This document shows, in pieces, positions 12,497 through 24,660 of a stretch of 64,000 nt of DNA. Made by a program: the position numbers and the translations under genes. The DNA is from Echinostoma caproni (taxonomy: Eukaryota; Platyhelminthes; Trematoda; Plagiorchiida; Echinostomatidae). The DNA is taken from assembly GCA_900618425.1 (NCBI GenBank), contig UZAN01039587.1, forward strand, positions 50,408 to 114,407, read 5' to 3'. The stretch's first letter is position 1. Each line of letters starts with the position of its first letter. The notes below the pieces were generated by a model. It searched no databases, was not told the origin of the DNA, and was given only the letters and a program-made list of their open reading frames with translations.

Positions 12497-12596
12497 AATT
12501 CGTCGTGTATATGGCAAATGAAGCGTGAACTGAAAAGCTCGGAAGCACTGGACAGCTGTTTCGACCTGGTTGGGTCTCATCAGCAGTGCGAATCCA
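12497..12596 (-). mobile_element. hammerhead SINE, subfamily A, truncated by the assembly gap
   Basis: The minus strand matches the 43-kb SINE across the ribozyme and the tail: shared CAGTGCTTCC, CTTTTC, GTTCA, GCTTCATTTGC. The tRNA-like head expected upstream would lie inside the gap that begins at 12597, so the copy may be complete in the real genome. Confidence 0.8.
12545..12589 (-). ncRNA. intact type I hammerhead ribozyme
   Basis: Minus-strand order: stem I 5' strand GCACTG (12584-12589); core CTGATGA (12577-12583); stem II GACC-CAACCA-GGTC (12563-12576); GAAA (12559-12562); self-complementary CAGCTG as a minimal 3-bp stem III (12553-12558); TC cleavage dinucleotide (12551-12552); stem I 3' strand CAGTGC (12545-12550). 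All invariant core residues are present and stem I is a perfect 6-bp helix. GGA outside it can pair with TCC beyond a small internal loop. The predicted self-cleavage site is between window positions 12550 and 12551. The minimal stem III is typical of animal retroelement hammerheads. Confidence 0.88.
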
Positions 12597-13418
12597 NNNN
12601 NNNNNNNNNNNNNNNNNNNNNNNNNNNNNNNNNNNNNNNNNNNNNNNNNNNNNNNNNNNNNNNNNNNNNNNNNNNNNNNNNNNNNNNNNNNNNNNNNNNN
12701 NNNNNNNNNNNNNNNNNNNNNNNNNNNNNNNNNNNNNNNNNNNNNNNNNNNNNNNNNNNNNNNNNNNNNNNNNNNNNNNNNNNNNNNNNNNNNNNNNNNN
12801 NNNNNNNNNNNNNNNNNNNNNNNNNNNNNNNNNNNNNNNNNNNNNNNNNNNNNNNNNNNNNNNNNNNNNNNNNNNNNNNNNNNNNNNNNNNNNNNNNNNN
12901 NNNNNNNNNNNNNNNNNNNNNNNNNNNNNNNNNNNNNNNNNNNNNNNNNNNNNNNNNNNNNNNNNNNNNNNNNNNNNNNNNNNNNNNNNNNNNNNNNNNN
13001 NNNNNNNNNNNNNNNNNNNNNNNNNNNNNNNNNNNNNNNNNNNNNNNNNNNNNNNNNNNNNNNNNNNNNNNNNNNNNNNNNNNNNNNNNNNNNNNNNNNN
13101 NNNNNNNNNNNNNNNNNNNNNNNNNNNNNNNNNNNNNNNNNNNNNNNNNNNNNNNNNNNNNNNNNNNNNNNNNNNNNNNNNNNNNNNNNNNNNNNNNNNN
13201 NNNNNNNNNNNNNNNNNNNNNNNNNNNNNNNNNNNNNNNNNNNNNNNNNNNNNNNNNNNNNNNNNNNNNNNNNNNNNNNNNNNNNNNNNNNNNNNNNNNN
13301 NNNNNNNNNNNNNNNNNNNNNNNNNNNNNNNNNNNNNNNNNNNNNNNNNNNNNNNNNNNNNNNNNNNNNNNNNNNNNNNNNNNNNNNNNNNNNNNNNNNN
13401 NNNNNNNNNNNNNNNNNN
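12597..13418. other. assembly gap (822 N)
   Basis: An unbroken run of N. It begins 7 bp beyond stem I of the hammerhead ribozyme, so a repeat probably caused the break. Open frames running through it are meaningless. Confidence 0.98.
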
Positions 13419-15335
13419 GTCACTTTTTGAACCAAACGTGATCCAAATGTATGTACACAGCTGATGAGATAATCACGAAATAATTGAATTCCACACATTC
13501 TGTGATCATGATACTTCTTCTTGCTCTCATGAAGATCACAGAAAGAGTTCTAACCGCATCTAGAGACCTTTCAAAAATGGATAGGTTTTTGATATATTGC
13601 AACCTAGCGTAAATTATAAGAGCTTTTTTTGATTTTTGATGACAAAAAATGTTTTCTCAATGTGCACTCGTTTTTGTACCTCTGAGTCCATCGAGAATTT
13701 TGAGGTCAACGTTTTGCAGTTGCTACAAAACACCGCAAATATGTTCGGTTCCGAAAATCCGTTTTCTTTCTTTCATAGAGTGTTGAATGTGTCCACTTCT
13801 ATTCCCACTGTAGATGCCTTAGTCATATACGTACCGGAGGGAGAAGGGAGGCGGAACCAAATCTTACATCACAAACCTGATGGACTCAATGCATGGAAAT
13901 GGAATAAAGTAATAATACTAATAATAAAGTAATAAAATAAATAGTCACATAGAAAACCAGTTCTTAACAAGGAGTCTTACACTTTTCCGTAAGAGCAAAC
14001 TCAATAGGCATGTAACAGGCTTTATTGAATTGATACAACTTACAGAGGCTATTCATAGCACTCCAAACTTCTCAAACAACTGAATTTCTCCACCATCAAA
14101 ATCTTTTTGTTTCATGGGATTAACAACAGTCGAAAGGATCAACGAAATAATGACGACAAAAGGAATTATTGGTTTACTGTGACAATTGATCTCACTCAAT
14201 GACACAAGGGCGTGGAGTTGTTTTTTGGGTGTGATCAAACCACCGACAGCAGTGAACTTGATGAAATCATCGGCACTCAAAGGGAACTACAAGCATTACA
14301 CGATGCGGTGATCATAGTTAGGAAATCTACACGTTGATAGCCCTGTCTGGGAAGAGCTGAACCTATACAAATAACGTTCTTTCACTTCCCTGGAGCGTAG
14401 TTCAAAACAAAGCATAATGATCGGTTCGAATTCAACCAACAGGCTTTCGTTCATTCCAAATGGGGACCAATGATTTGTTTACTCATATCTTATATCGAAT
14501 CAAATGCAAACATGCATATACTTATTCATTCTTCTTTTCCACTATTCGCAATCAGATGGGTTGAATCAGAATTGATAAGTGGTTCTCCTTTGTGCCAGTG
14601 CATATTCTAGCTAAGTTAATATCAATAGATCAATAAATTTTAATTTGATTGCGTTGTCAGAATAACAGCTGCCTTGATTGACGTATTTTATCGTACGGAC
14701 CATTTATCATTCATCATTTCTACAAACGAAGCTAGAAAAGTGACGTGTCTTCTTTTGGGAAATATGTGACCGTATCTATTACAGTCTGTTATCTAATTCC
14801 TGGTCAATTTACACCCCACTTAGAGGGAAAGGATTACGAGAAATTTGTTCTTGGGTAACTGATAAACTTACTGTTTCCGGCTGGCGGGCTCCAGATATAT
14901 TCAACACGATTTGTGGAATAATATAATCCGAAAGCGATCACACGAACGATCAGAATCTCAGTGGACTATCGGGGGCAATAACCACATTTTCATGCGGGAC
15001 ATGCGATCATTGAGTGATGACTTTGGCCTCCAGTCTGCTCTACTCGTTGCAACATAACCGAACTGACAGTACCGTTCTCACAGTATAAGACGAACAAATT
15101 TGATTTTACTCACTTTATATGATGAACGATGATTCCGCTGTTTTTTCGCAGTAGCAGGTTACTGAGTCTAGATGAATTATTCATGTTACCGATGTCCGTT
15201 CTCTATCCACTGGTTAAAATAACACGTTATCATTCAAGTTTTATCAATTTGTGCCTAGTTATTTGTTTATGTCCTAAGTACTTATGTGTTCATAGTTAGA
15301 GGACAAATACATTCGGTCAAAAGGAATTACACCGT
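13419..15335. other. non-coding stretch, no gene recognised
   Basis: AT-rich sequence with short A/T-rich microsatellite-like runs (AATAAT near 13908-13940). No domain or exon was recognised. Confidence 0.5.
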
Positions 15336-15339
15336 GGAT

Positions 15340-15510
15340 ATGCAGGATTCGTTACGTATAACCTATTCAATGATGAGGATCCGGTCCAAAGTTAATAAAA
15401 CACCACAGACGATAATGATTGGAATAAACAACCCCCCACTATGTGCACAGAAACAGTTCGCAAAACCCGTTTCTTTCCCGTGGCCATGTGTTCGAAGTGC
15501 CCACATCAAA
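15340..15510 (+). mobile_element. Penelope-like element, C-terminal tail remnant
   Basis: The plus-strand frame contains INNPPLCAQKQFAKPVSFPWP. Its PPLCAQKQF is identical to the Penelope-like ORF end at 37.6 kb, and FPWP matches the terminal PWP of that family. The preceding TPQTIMIGI corresponds to the TAEEVGIRL step. Only about 50 residues are recognisable; the nuclease and reverse transcriptase are absent. Confidence 0.7.
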
Positions 15511-17730
15511 AATTTCAGTCAAATATTCACCCTCCGCAGATTATCACCAATTATGCGACCAGTGTTGGAACATCCTCTTTCCCAGCTCTCAACTCCCGTT
15601 TTACACATACTAAATCTCTGATTTGACTGTCTCCCTGTGTTGCTTTCCTCAGTTATGTAATGCGTATATTAGAGAAAGCACTGAAAACAATCTTCTTCGC
15701 CATATTCGTGTTTTCAAAGAATAGTTACGTAGTCCTAAACGAATAGATCATCATTTTTGTTCCACAAAACTTTTGTCAGACAAATTGTAGCAATAAACTC
15801 CATATGTAAGTAAAGAACGAACATCGACACTTGTAGGAAGAGGAGGACCGATGTTATAATTCCTTTTTAGAACACACGTACAAGGACAAAATACAATGAA
15901 TTGCGGTATGCATTCATATCACGTGTGCGGTTAGTTACTCAATGACCTATTGTGTTGATCCAGACTTCCGTGACCGCAATCCATGCACGACTAGGTACAG
16001 TTTCATGTCATCCAATCACCGTTCAGGAAGCCCGACCAATGGTACACTGGGCGAACGTGACATCCGAGTTAGTACATATGATGCGTCGGCGCAAACGGTT
16101 ACGTAATTGGACGACGGCCCTTCAATCAATCATATGAGCTATTTCCTTCTATAAAACATGCTCTAATTCTATCAATAAACATCAATAAGCATTTGCTGCT
16201 ACCAATTCCTCGTGTATTTCATTGGTGTCCACAGTTCGGGTTAGAGCCAATTCAGTTCTGAGCAGTACAGTACGGATTCTCGTATACCTAAATTCAACAC
16301 TATTCTGATTACTACACCTAAACACTTATACTACAGGGCCTAATTACATTCTATCCTCCATTAAAATACTGAAAGTGAAATCCACGTAAGACGGAAACTG
16401 TCCCAACAGATAAGCGTACTTCCTACCATTTTCTAAACAACTGCTCGTTCAGCTTATGCAGGAAATAACTTCTGTCCAGCACAATGTCTTAGCTTGGCGT
16501 TGAAGTTAAGTCCAGCTTTGAGTTAGAAATACCCGGATACAAACCGTCTCACCAATCAGTCATCAGTTTGGATTATTTCATCACGAGAAATGAATAGTTG
16601 TGTTCAAATTATTTTGATTGGCGTGATCATCCTTCGAACTTCACCTTCACGTATAATCCTCAGTTCATCGAATCAACCATACACTAGGAAGCACTAAACT
16701 CGAGTTTAGCTCTTAATAGGGCTCTTAATAGTGCATATCCACCGTCGCTTCCGGATAGGATAGTCAGTTCAAATCAATCAATTTAAATTATTTGTTTTGT
16801 CTATTGATATTTGACTTCCTTCACTGTACAACTAATCTAGTAGTTTGCTATTGCCGTCAATGCATAAGGACAAAGTGAAAACGGGATGAAATTTATTTTC
16901 GATATATCACTTCAATCATTTACATATATGGTGAGGTTAGTTATTGGATTACTACAAGTCCTAAGCTGGTAGAGAATGAATGCAAAATGTTGGCGGCGAT
17001 CACTGATGCTCACTTCACTGTATCTTGCTGAACGATGATGATGATGATGGCGCGAAACTTTCGGTTGTCAACAGGCTGTGGGGTTAGGATAATTGGATAG
17101 GGAAAATTAGGGTCAAAATGAATGCACTGGAAAGGATACGAAGGGTGTTAGTCAAAAATGAATAAAACTGGAGTGAAAGTGTGAGATAAAAGAGACAGTT
17201 AATGAGCAGGTAGGGGCGAATGGAAAAACGTGTCATAGTGCAGCATAGGCAATCGTTCTTGTGGCTTTGTTAGTAGCAGCGCTTGAACCAGAGTGCAACT
17301 CCGGTTTCGTAATTCAAATGGAAATGGGTTCCGTAGTTTTTAGGATCTACTTAGATATTCTTTTAGTGTAGGTACCAGGTGCTGTGAGGAAACTTGTAAA
17401 TGATGTTTCTAGATCAATCATGTGTCCACTGTCGGTCAGATGTTGTAAGATTGAGTTGTGCAAGCTTTCCACTCTTCCTCATCAAAGACTAACCAAATAA
17501 TGCTGATTTTCTTTCATTGGGATGAGTTTGTTCCACTCAGTTGCTTGCAGAGTGGATTAAGTGTCATAGTAGTTGTTCAAACTTCCGTATGCCTATGGTT
17601 CTAGTCGATACCTAAATTTTATTCATTTTTCCATTTATATGATAATAATTAATATAATTTGCTGGAATATGGAAGCCTTCAACCAGAGGGCTACCATACA
17701 GAACACATAAATTGAGAAAATGAGTCACGT
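15511..17730. other. non-coding stretch, no gene recognised
   Basis: No recognisable coding or RNA gene. There is a short GATGAT run near 17035-17050 and an AT-rich patch near 17620-17665. Confidence 0.5.
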
Positions 17731-17731
17731 G

Positions 17732-17808
17732 CTGGTGATGGGAGTCGAACAAAAGCCATCCGAGGCGATAAGCTGGTGATGTTTACCACTTGGCCATCAA
17801 CGTCCGGG
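17732..17808 (-). repeat. tRNA-like element / SINE head with pol III A and B boxes
   Basis: On the minus strand an A box (TGGCCAAGTGG, 17786-17796) is followed 35 bp later by a B box (GTTCGACTCCC, 17740-17750), the spacing of an internal RNA polymerase III promoter. The acceptor and T stems do not close into a good cloverleaf, so this is more likely a tRNA-derived SINE head than a working tRNA. No hammerhead follows it, so it is a different family from the other SINEs here. Confidence 0.5.
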
Positions 17809-17812
17809 CGAA

Positions 17813-20800
17813 TTAAATACTTTGTTCGGAACTAACCGCGGGGTCTTTGGACCGTGCTTCCGATTCACCATTCCCTTGCTCTTGACAGCCTTTAAAGTGT
17901 TTTATTGAGTTAGATATTAGAGCAAAGCTGTACCAATTAAATAACAACGACGAACGTTTGCGCGTTCGAAAGTATGCAGCATATGCAAACGTCGGTGTCG
18001 GAATCCCAAGGCTATTCTTTACTGTGGTATGCACTTTGAGCATTTGGGATGGCATAGGAGGCTTCAAATTAGTAAATACGCAATGCTTAAGTGTTAACCA
18101 TAAACGATTAATTATCCCATTGGAAGTATTCCGTGACGTGACGGCCAGACCTCATGTAGGGGACAGACGCGCTCAGACCCAAGCTTTGACTGGTTCATAT
18201 CAGACGTGAAGGCCCGTAGTGCTAACATGATTTCAACAGTTGGATGAGTTCAAGGTCGGGAGTCAAGTTAGGTCAAAATAACCCGTATGAACCCTATTCC
18301 ACCAACTTGAGACATTTGAAATTGAACCTTCGCCCCCCGTATACTAGCTGATTTGCGGAAGTCGAGTTAAATGGAATCCAATTTGCAAACTGTCCCTTGA
18401 GTTTTAATCGGTGTTTTGGTCTATTGACCACCGTTTATTGATGTATTTAAAAATGGGCGAGATAAATGAAGCAGATAAAAGCGGTAAAAACACGGTTCGT
18501 ATGTGCAGATGACAATTGGTTCCGTAAACTGCACAGGATTTATTTTTGAGGCAATCAGTTATTTATATTGCCTACAAGTTATACTGCATCAGTTCTTCAT
18601 TTGCGCTCGATTTCCGTGCGCGGAAACCGACACCCTTTTGGTCGATAACCGTGCAAATGCAATGAATAAAAGTAAATTCACTAACAGCTATGTCACAGGA
18701 AGGCTGACGCAAACGAAATAAGCTGAGAGCAGTTAACTTTATAATTAACCACGATCAAGTCTGCGAGGCGAAACGTCTCCAATGGAGATTCGTTGCATCA
18801 TCAAAACATCAACCATTTGTTCATTCAGACTTGCGTGCTGTCGTTCGGTTGTTTGGTTGTGCTCAATCAAGATTAGAGTAGCAGCGAATCGTTTTTGCCA
18901 GGTCAACTGTTTTGTGGCTCTCTTAAACACGAGGATTAAGGCAGAACCACAAATCGACTGTCGCCGTGATCCAAATAATCTCTCTTCGTTCGTTCGTTCG
19001 TTCGTTCGTTCAGTCAATCGATCAGTTTGTCACACTAAAACGTGTTTACCGTCCCGCACCCCCATCTCCACCATCGGGTATTATCGGTCTATATGGAGAC
19101 CGTGTGTGTGTGTGTGTTGTTTGCGAAGATATATTAACACAGAGGGAGAATAGATCCGATGGTGTTGCCATGTGAAATTCTAATCCTCGTGCAATTTTTC
19201 TCGACCAATGAACAGCATTGATTCAGTAATTATGCTCGATAATATTTCTGCTATTTAAAACGTTCCATTGCACATCGAGCAATCTATTCAATAGAAACTG
19301 AAAAGAATAGCACTGAGACATGACGGCACCTATCGGTTCTTACCTAAAAAATAACGAATATACTATCAATGTCTTTTTTCTCTCTCTCTCTCTCACTGTC
19401 TCCGTTTGGTGCTTCCCGTCCAGAAACGGGGTCCCAGTGAGATTATACTTCAAACTGGAATGCTTTAGATCGAGCGATGAATGCATCGGTTTTAGGTAAC
19501 AAGACCATTGTGCCTTGGGTGTGAAGATCCAAACAATAACCCATCTTGAGATGGATTTGTTGTCATGACGTACTTCGAGATTTTTTTCATTCCAAAGATG
19601 GGACCATTCAAAATAAGTTGAGCAAACTGGAGATTGAGACGATTTGAAGTGTAAACTAACGGTCCGGTAATCGAAAACCAAACCTGAAAAAACTCCCCAG
19701 CATGTTTAGACCATAATTGCTACGGATAAAGTCACTGTATTTTTTCTACCATAATACAACTAATATCACTGTTTCAATGGAATAGGGCAATTATGTTCAC
19801 AAAAGTTATCTTTCATTTCCTTTAAATTTTCGATTTGAATGAAAACCCTTTTTCATGGAATGACAAATAATTATAGTAATAATTTAAAGGAATAATCCGT
19901 GAACATAAAAAGAGAGACACTAAGCGGCTCATAGAATCAAACAAAGGAAAGCCTAGTAAAGTGCGCCATTTTTTCTGAGCATCACTTTCTCTTCCTCACA
20001 GAATTTTGCTGAACCCGTTTCAGTTAGCTCGTTTTAGGGCCGATTTCCGGAGGCTTATGCATAAACAAAATTCGAGTGATATCTGGCGTTCTTTAGGTTA
20101 CAGTCACGTGACAAATGAACAAATTGAGTTCTATTGTGAACTAGGAAGAGGGCCACTTGTAACGGGGATGACGGTAAAATGTTGAACATTAACAACAGTA
20201 TGCACACAGATAACCAGTGTCAACACCCGCAGAACTTGTGATGTGCTTCCCTATTGGTTTTATGTCACCATTCAAATAGAATTTATTATAGAACACACCA
20301 ACCGTCTTAACCACTTACGGTATAACCGGTGCTAAAGACTGTACAATTATCATGAAAGAAGACCGTTTTCAGTCGGCAATTTTTATATTTCGTTAAAATG
20401 CGTTTAACTTCTGAACTTTCACCAAAAGATAACCTGGATCGTTTTTCATCTAACAGGTGGTATTGTTAATATCCTGAGCGGTGTGCAATGCTTTGATTCA
20501 ATCTCTGTCAAACACGAGGCAGTCAAGAAGGGAACATTCATTTGCATTGAGCAATGTCCAATTATAAAACAATGAATTGAAAGTATTTTTGTCCTAATAT
20601 TTCACCTTCTTCTGAATTCACCTTTGTCAAAGCTCGCACAATCCGGAATGACTTAAGCGAGGAATTCACTTGGAGACATTGTTTGTTCACCCGCCACAGC
20701 ACAGCTGTTGGATCTCAAAACTTCGTTCTTATGGGTCATTAGCTGAGAGTATTCGTCATATTGACCTCAGTTGTACAATATCCAGTGTCAGTTTCCGATT

Positions 20801-22125
20801 CGTCACACGCCCGGGCACCTCATGTTGATCGACACAGAAACTCGAAAACAAAAGAAAAACAAATCCTGAGGTCACACGTATCATTGAATAAAAAGACGTA
20901 TCGCGTCGATTCTTTTGGTCAATCGTGTAACCTGGGTAGCAAAATAATTCAGATACACGTACAGACAAGCACGTGAGAGCAAATAATCCAGGGTCATCTT
21001 CCATTAATTCACTCACTCACTGCTAAATGTTCGGCTAACGCGTGCCTGACGGGATGGAGGTTGAAAGTTATTTTTCGCCCTTGATTGTTTCAGCTGGCCG
21101 AAGGTTTTATAGCTATTTCACAATGTGATGCATCTTATGTACTACTAGCTTCTCAAAACGTAAGAAAGGTGACTATCACGAGTTCAGGTCAGCTGGACAA
21201 GCAGGTACACAACGGATCATCATCACCCCACTACACTGTGAATATTTTGGTGTGGTAGGGTCTGGGTGAATTTCTTTGTGTCCGTTCTGTGAGGTATGGT
21301 AGACCTCCTACTATGTTGCACCCCTGAGAAGTCACATTTTCCAATGTCTTCCCACTTTTTCGAAAACCTAAACCAACCATATACGTAATACGTAATGGGG
21401 ATTGAGAAAGTCAGTGGGGCTAGAATGGAAGATGAGATGATGCATTTTATCAAGTGGGTTGGGTTAGACAGTCGTATCAAATGGATGACATAAAAATTAG
21501 TTTCCTAACTTGAAGTAAAGTGTTTCGAAAACACGAAGAGATAGATAAGGAGCATGGGAAACGGCGACTCTGAGTTATTTCACGGAACACTTTCCGGAAA
21601 GTTTTTCTCCGTTTGTAACAACATACTAACTAGATTTCAATATAATAATAATAATGCATTTATCAACTTTCACCTAATGAAATAAGATATCGGTACATTC
21701 AAAGTGAGTCTTGCTAAATCTATCATGTGAAGACCAGCCGATGATCAGTGGAATTTCATGCATGAATATGAGATACTTGGAAACTTCATACAGTACACAC
21801 TCTTCTCTGCATATGCATTGGGCAAAAACCATCAGACACAAATATAGGTCGGAGTCTTCTTTTGAAAGTAAAAAATTCAGAACTCATAATCAATTTTGAT
21901 AGGCTAGTCATTTGTTCACTTTCACAATAGGACAAGAAATCAGACTGAAGCACCTATTCATCGGGTATTTAAAAAGGATATCCACATCTCTCTGCCCTAT
22001 AAAGAGAATCCAACAATGCGGCCTAGGACACAGCACATAAAAACGCTTTACAGAAAACCTACTATACTGCTGCATTAAGTGGATATTACGAAAGGAATGA
22101 ACTTAGCAGGTAAACAAATGCTCTC
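17813..22125. other. non-coding stretch with microsatellites
   Basis: No gene recognised. It holds a TTCG tetranucleotide array (about 18984-19010), a short GT run (about 19104-19117) and a TC run (about 19379-19396). Open frames over the arrays are low-complexity artefacts. Confidence 0.5.
18984..19010. repeat. (TTCG)n microsatellite
   Basis: Six to seven tandem TTCG units. They create the Ser/Arg/Phe-Val repeats seen in overlapping ORFs. Confidence 0.85.
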
Positions 22126-22130
22126 TCTCG

Positions 22131-23170
22131 ATGTTGGGTCTCTTTTCAAACTCGTCTGGAAACAGTAAGTTTCATCTGGGACCGATCCGCTACAAACAGG
22201 CATCAATAATGCCGATCATTACTACGGTTATGTGGACAATATTTTCAGTTTCCAAGGAAAATATGGACCTTAATGATGCTATGTTGAAATCGGATACAGC
22301 ACACTCAGAGATAAGCTTTCCAGGTACGAAGGAAGAAGACAACGAATTACCATTCCTCGGTAATACCTGAACGGGATGTTCATAGGACCCCAACTAGTGG
22401 AAAGTGCTTCGAAAAGCCAAATGGAACGGACAATACGGAAATTTCCATAGTAATGTACTGCTGAACTACAAGTGGAAGTTGGTGCACTGTCTCCTAAGGA
22501 GAGCAAGATGCATCTACTCAGAGGACACGTTAGAATCAGAATTAGCAGCTTTGCGAAAGAGGGTGTTAGAAAACGGCTACCCGGAAAGGTTTATTGATCG
22601 AAGCTGGTGAAAAAGAACTGAGCTGGTACCTGTATCTAAAGTTGAAACAAACTTAAAAATCAAACTACCGTTCAGAGGAGATTCGATAGCCCAAAGCATT
22701 GCTAGAGTTCTCANAGTTCTCAATACCGCAGTTAAGGCAACGTTCCATGCTCCCAAACTCAGATGCTTGTTCTCGACATCCCCCGTCATCCGATTCCAGA
22801 ACAAGGACAATTTGCCCATGCTGACCTCGTCAATGTTCATCCATAAATTCAAGTGCACTTTTGGCTCCACTTACATATGATAAGGCAGCTAGCCAAACAC
22901 ATCAAGGAACATCAGACAGTGTGGCTTGGGTTCAGAGCGAAGGCAGTCATTTTGAGTTCGATTGTTTCATCTTCCGTCGAGACCAGGCATGTGGTGGGCG
23001 CTAGTTTGGCTTTCATCGTCATTTACCACGTCCCACAACACAAATCTGAAGCTATCCTAATAGAACCCCGAGCCGTAGCCGAAAAAATCATGATCTGCTT
23101 ATTTGAGCCACGATAAGATGCAGAAAAACATTGGCTCAGGCAAAATATTTTCCTGGCCCAAAGAGGACAA
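22131..23170 (+). mobile_element. Penelope-like element, decayed reverse transcriptase to GIY-YIG region
   Basis: This is the longest Penelope-like copy. The order on the plus strand is: a palm-domain remnant with YGYVDNIFS (family motif RYVDDxF) shifted one base out of frame from SVSKENMDLN; then HSEISFPGTKEEDNELPFLG (family HxxIxFTxExExDxxLPFLD); the thumb segment WNGQYGNFHSN...YKWKLVHCLL...SEDTLESEL...ENGYPERFI to about 22610; the linker LKIKLPFRGD; then FSTSPVI...KDNLPMLTSSMFIHKFKC leading to the nuclease. The nuclease is degraded (KEHQTVWLGF, then a frame change), and the C-terminus reads ICLFEPR. At least three frameshifts or stops and a single N (22714) break it. A 3' motif GAACTCACCGAA near 23360 recalls the copy at 4.4 kb. 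Confidence 0.8.
22714..22714. other. single-N assembly join
   Basis: AGTTCTCA occurs immediately before and after the N, within the Penelope-like element. Confidence 0.7.
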
Positions 23171-24480
23171 CACGCATGAGCGTTGCGACAACTTAAGTAA
23201 TAGTCAACGGTGACCTTACCCGTTCATATCCGAAAAAGCCAACTATGGAGGCATGTTACCCTCGTCCATCCCTTTGCTATCATTATTTAGCCACGAGTGC
23301 TTGGCCCCAACACATCAATCTCTTGTTGTTTGCCAAAATAAAGTTGATTGGGATCACATGAGGATGAACTCACCGAATACAATTACTCCCGTACTAGCTG
23401 TGTTCTGGTATCACTTACATGGCGATGACAGCACTCAAATGTCATTCACCATGTTCATTTCGTTATGACGAATCAGGGAAACGTCCCAATCAGTCAACAA
23501 AGATAAAGATTGCCACTGGCTCGCATTCTTGTCACCTAGGATATGTTTCTACCTGTTTTACCGCGAAGCACTTTAGATGGATCCAAGCAACCCATTTATT
23601 ACGAGGGTTAAAACATAATCGTGGCTGATCGTTGCGATTAAACTTTCCGTATGTTAATGGTGCGATTCGGGAAATGTTTCTAGCGTTGTCAACCGAAATA
23701 CGAGACGTGCTAGCACTTTTCTGAGTGCTATCCAGTGATTAGTTTAATATAACCGTTTTGGCGTAGTTCGAGTAGGCTGTTTGTGTATGTGCGCCTCGTT
23801 TTGCATTAAAGCAGTTATCAAAAAACCGGGTGCGATAAGCACCGATCAGCTGATCGATTTCCTTTTAAAGTTTGCTTGAAAGTTGGTCGACGTTTGGTGA
23901 GATGATAATGAGAGCGACCAATATGTGATGACCGTGGCGGTATACTGGGTGTGAAGCACCCGTTTGATTATGGAATCACGTGATCACATGAGTATAAGTG
24001 TGATTAGCGGAAGGAATCAAACAGAGCAATTGAAAGTGCCCCATAGATGCTATTGTTGTGCGAAATGCTCGCGCAGGTATGTCATTTGTGTATGAATATG
24101 GACTCAATGATCGCACACACACACATAACAGGGTTTCATTCATTTTATTCTGTTCTTCCATTTGTTTGTTTGTTTGTTCAGGTCGAACTGTTGTTGCATT
24201 AACCCAAATGTTACATTCTCTGATCGCCTGGAGTCGGAGGAAGAACAAAGACCGTCCACTTTTCGAATCCGTTTACGTTCGAATGAATGGTGTGCATGCG
24301 TCACGCACTAAGCCACATGACAAGAAAGACAATTATATCATCAAAGGTCAAGGTCAATGAGACAGTTCACCAATAGCCACATTACATACATATCCCAATG
24401 AGTAACAGCTAAACAGATGAACAAGAAAAATGAGAATATGCAAACCACTGTTTCTTTGAATTCACGTGGGATTAAGATGT
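23171..24480. other. 3' flank of the Penelope-like element and unassigned DNA
   Basis: 23340-23380 resembles the repeat flanking the Penelope-like fragments at 4.4-4.8 kb and is probably 3' UTR. Short AC and TTTG runs lie at about 24112-24124 and 24164-24180. No host gene was recognised. Confidence 0.45.
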
Positions 24481-24486
24481 ATGCTA

Positions 24487-24660
24487 TAGTTATGCACTGA
24501 CGCTTTTCGCCGTCTATGGCGCATATCTAAGTTCTTCAACCTGCAGATCCACGGTTCGAGTCCGATTTGGGGACGAACTAGTGTGCATTATTGACGAGTA
24601 ACAACAAAGGCAAAACAACTGCTCTGTTCTGTTTATCGACCAACACATAAATTCCTATCG
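24487..24660 (+). mobile_element. hammerhead SINE, subfamily B, copy 2 (decayed)
   Basis: A perfect pol III B box (GGTTCGAGTCC, about 24553) is followed by TTGACGAGTAACAACAAAGG and CAAAACAACTG. This aligns with the hammerhead segment GACGAGTCC-TAAACA-GGACGAAAC of the sister copies. The tail TGTTTATCG also matches the 29.3-kb copy. The head is poorly preserved. Confidence 0.5.
24566..24640 (+). ncRNA. heavily decayed hammerhead remnant (SINE B, 24.6 kb)
   Basis: TGACGAG of the core and AAAACAACTG after stem II can be aligned with the better copies. Stem II pairing and the GAAA box are disrupted (CAAAA), so it should be inactive. Confidence 0.4.

Noticed and set aside
13461..13490. CTGATGAGATAATCACGAAAT just right of the first gap looks like a hammerhead core
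   Set aside because: The bases between CTGATGA and GAAA cannot form stem II, and there is no stem I or stem III pairing around it.
12437..13498. Open frames of about 290-336 codons across the first gap
   Set aside because: They are almost entirely N and only reflect the absence of stops in the gap. The short real ends are SINE sequence or flank.
18782..19175. 123- and 69-codon frames with Ser/Arg/Phe repeats
   Set aside because: They are translations of the TTCG and GT microsatellites.
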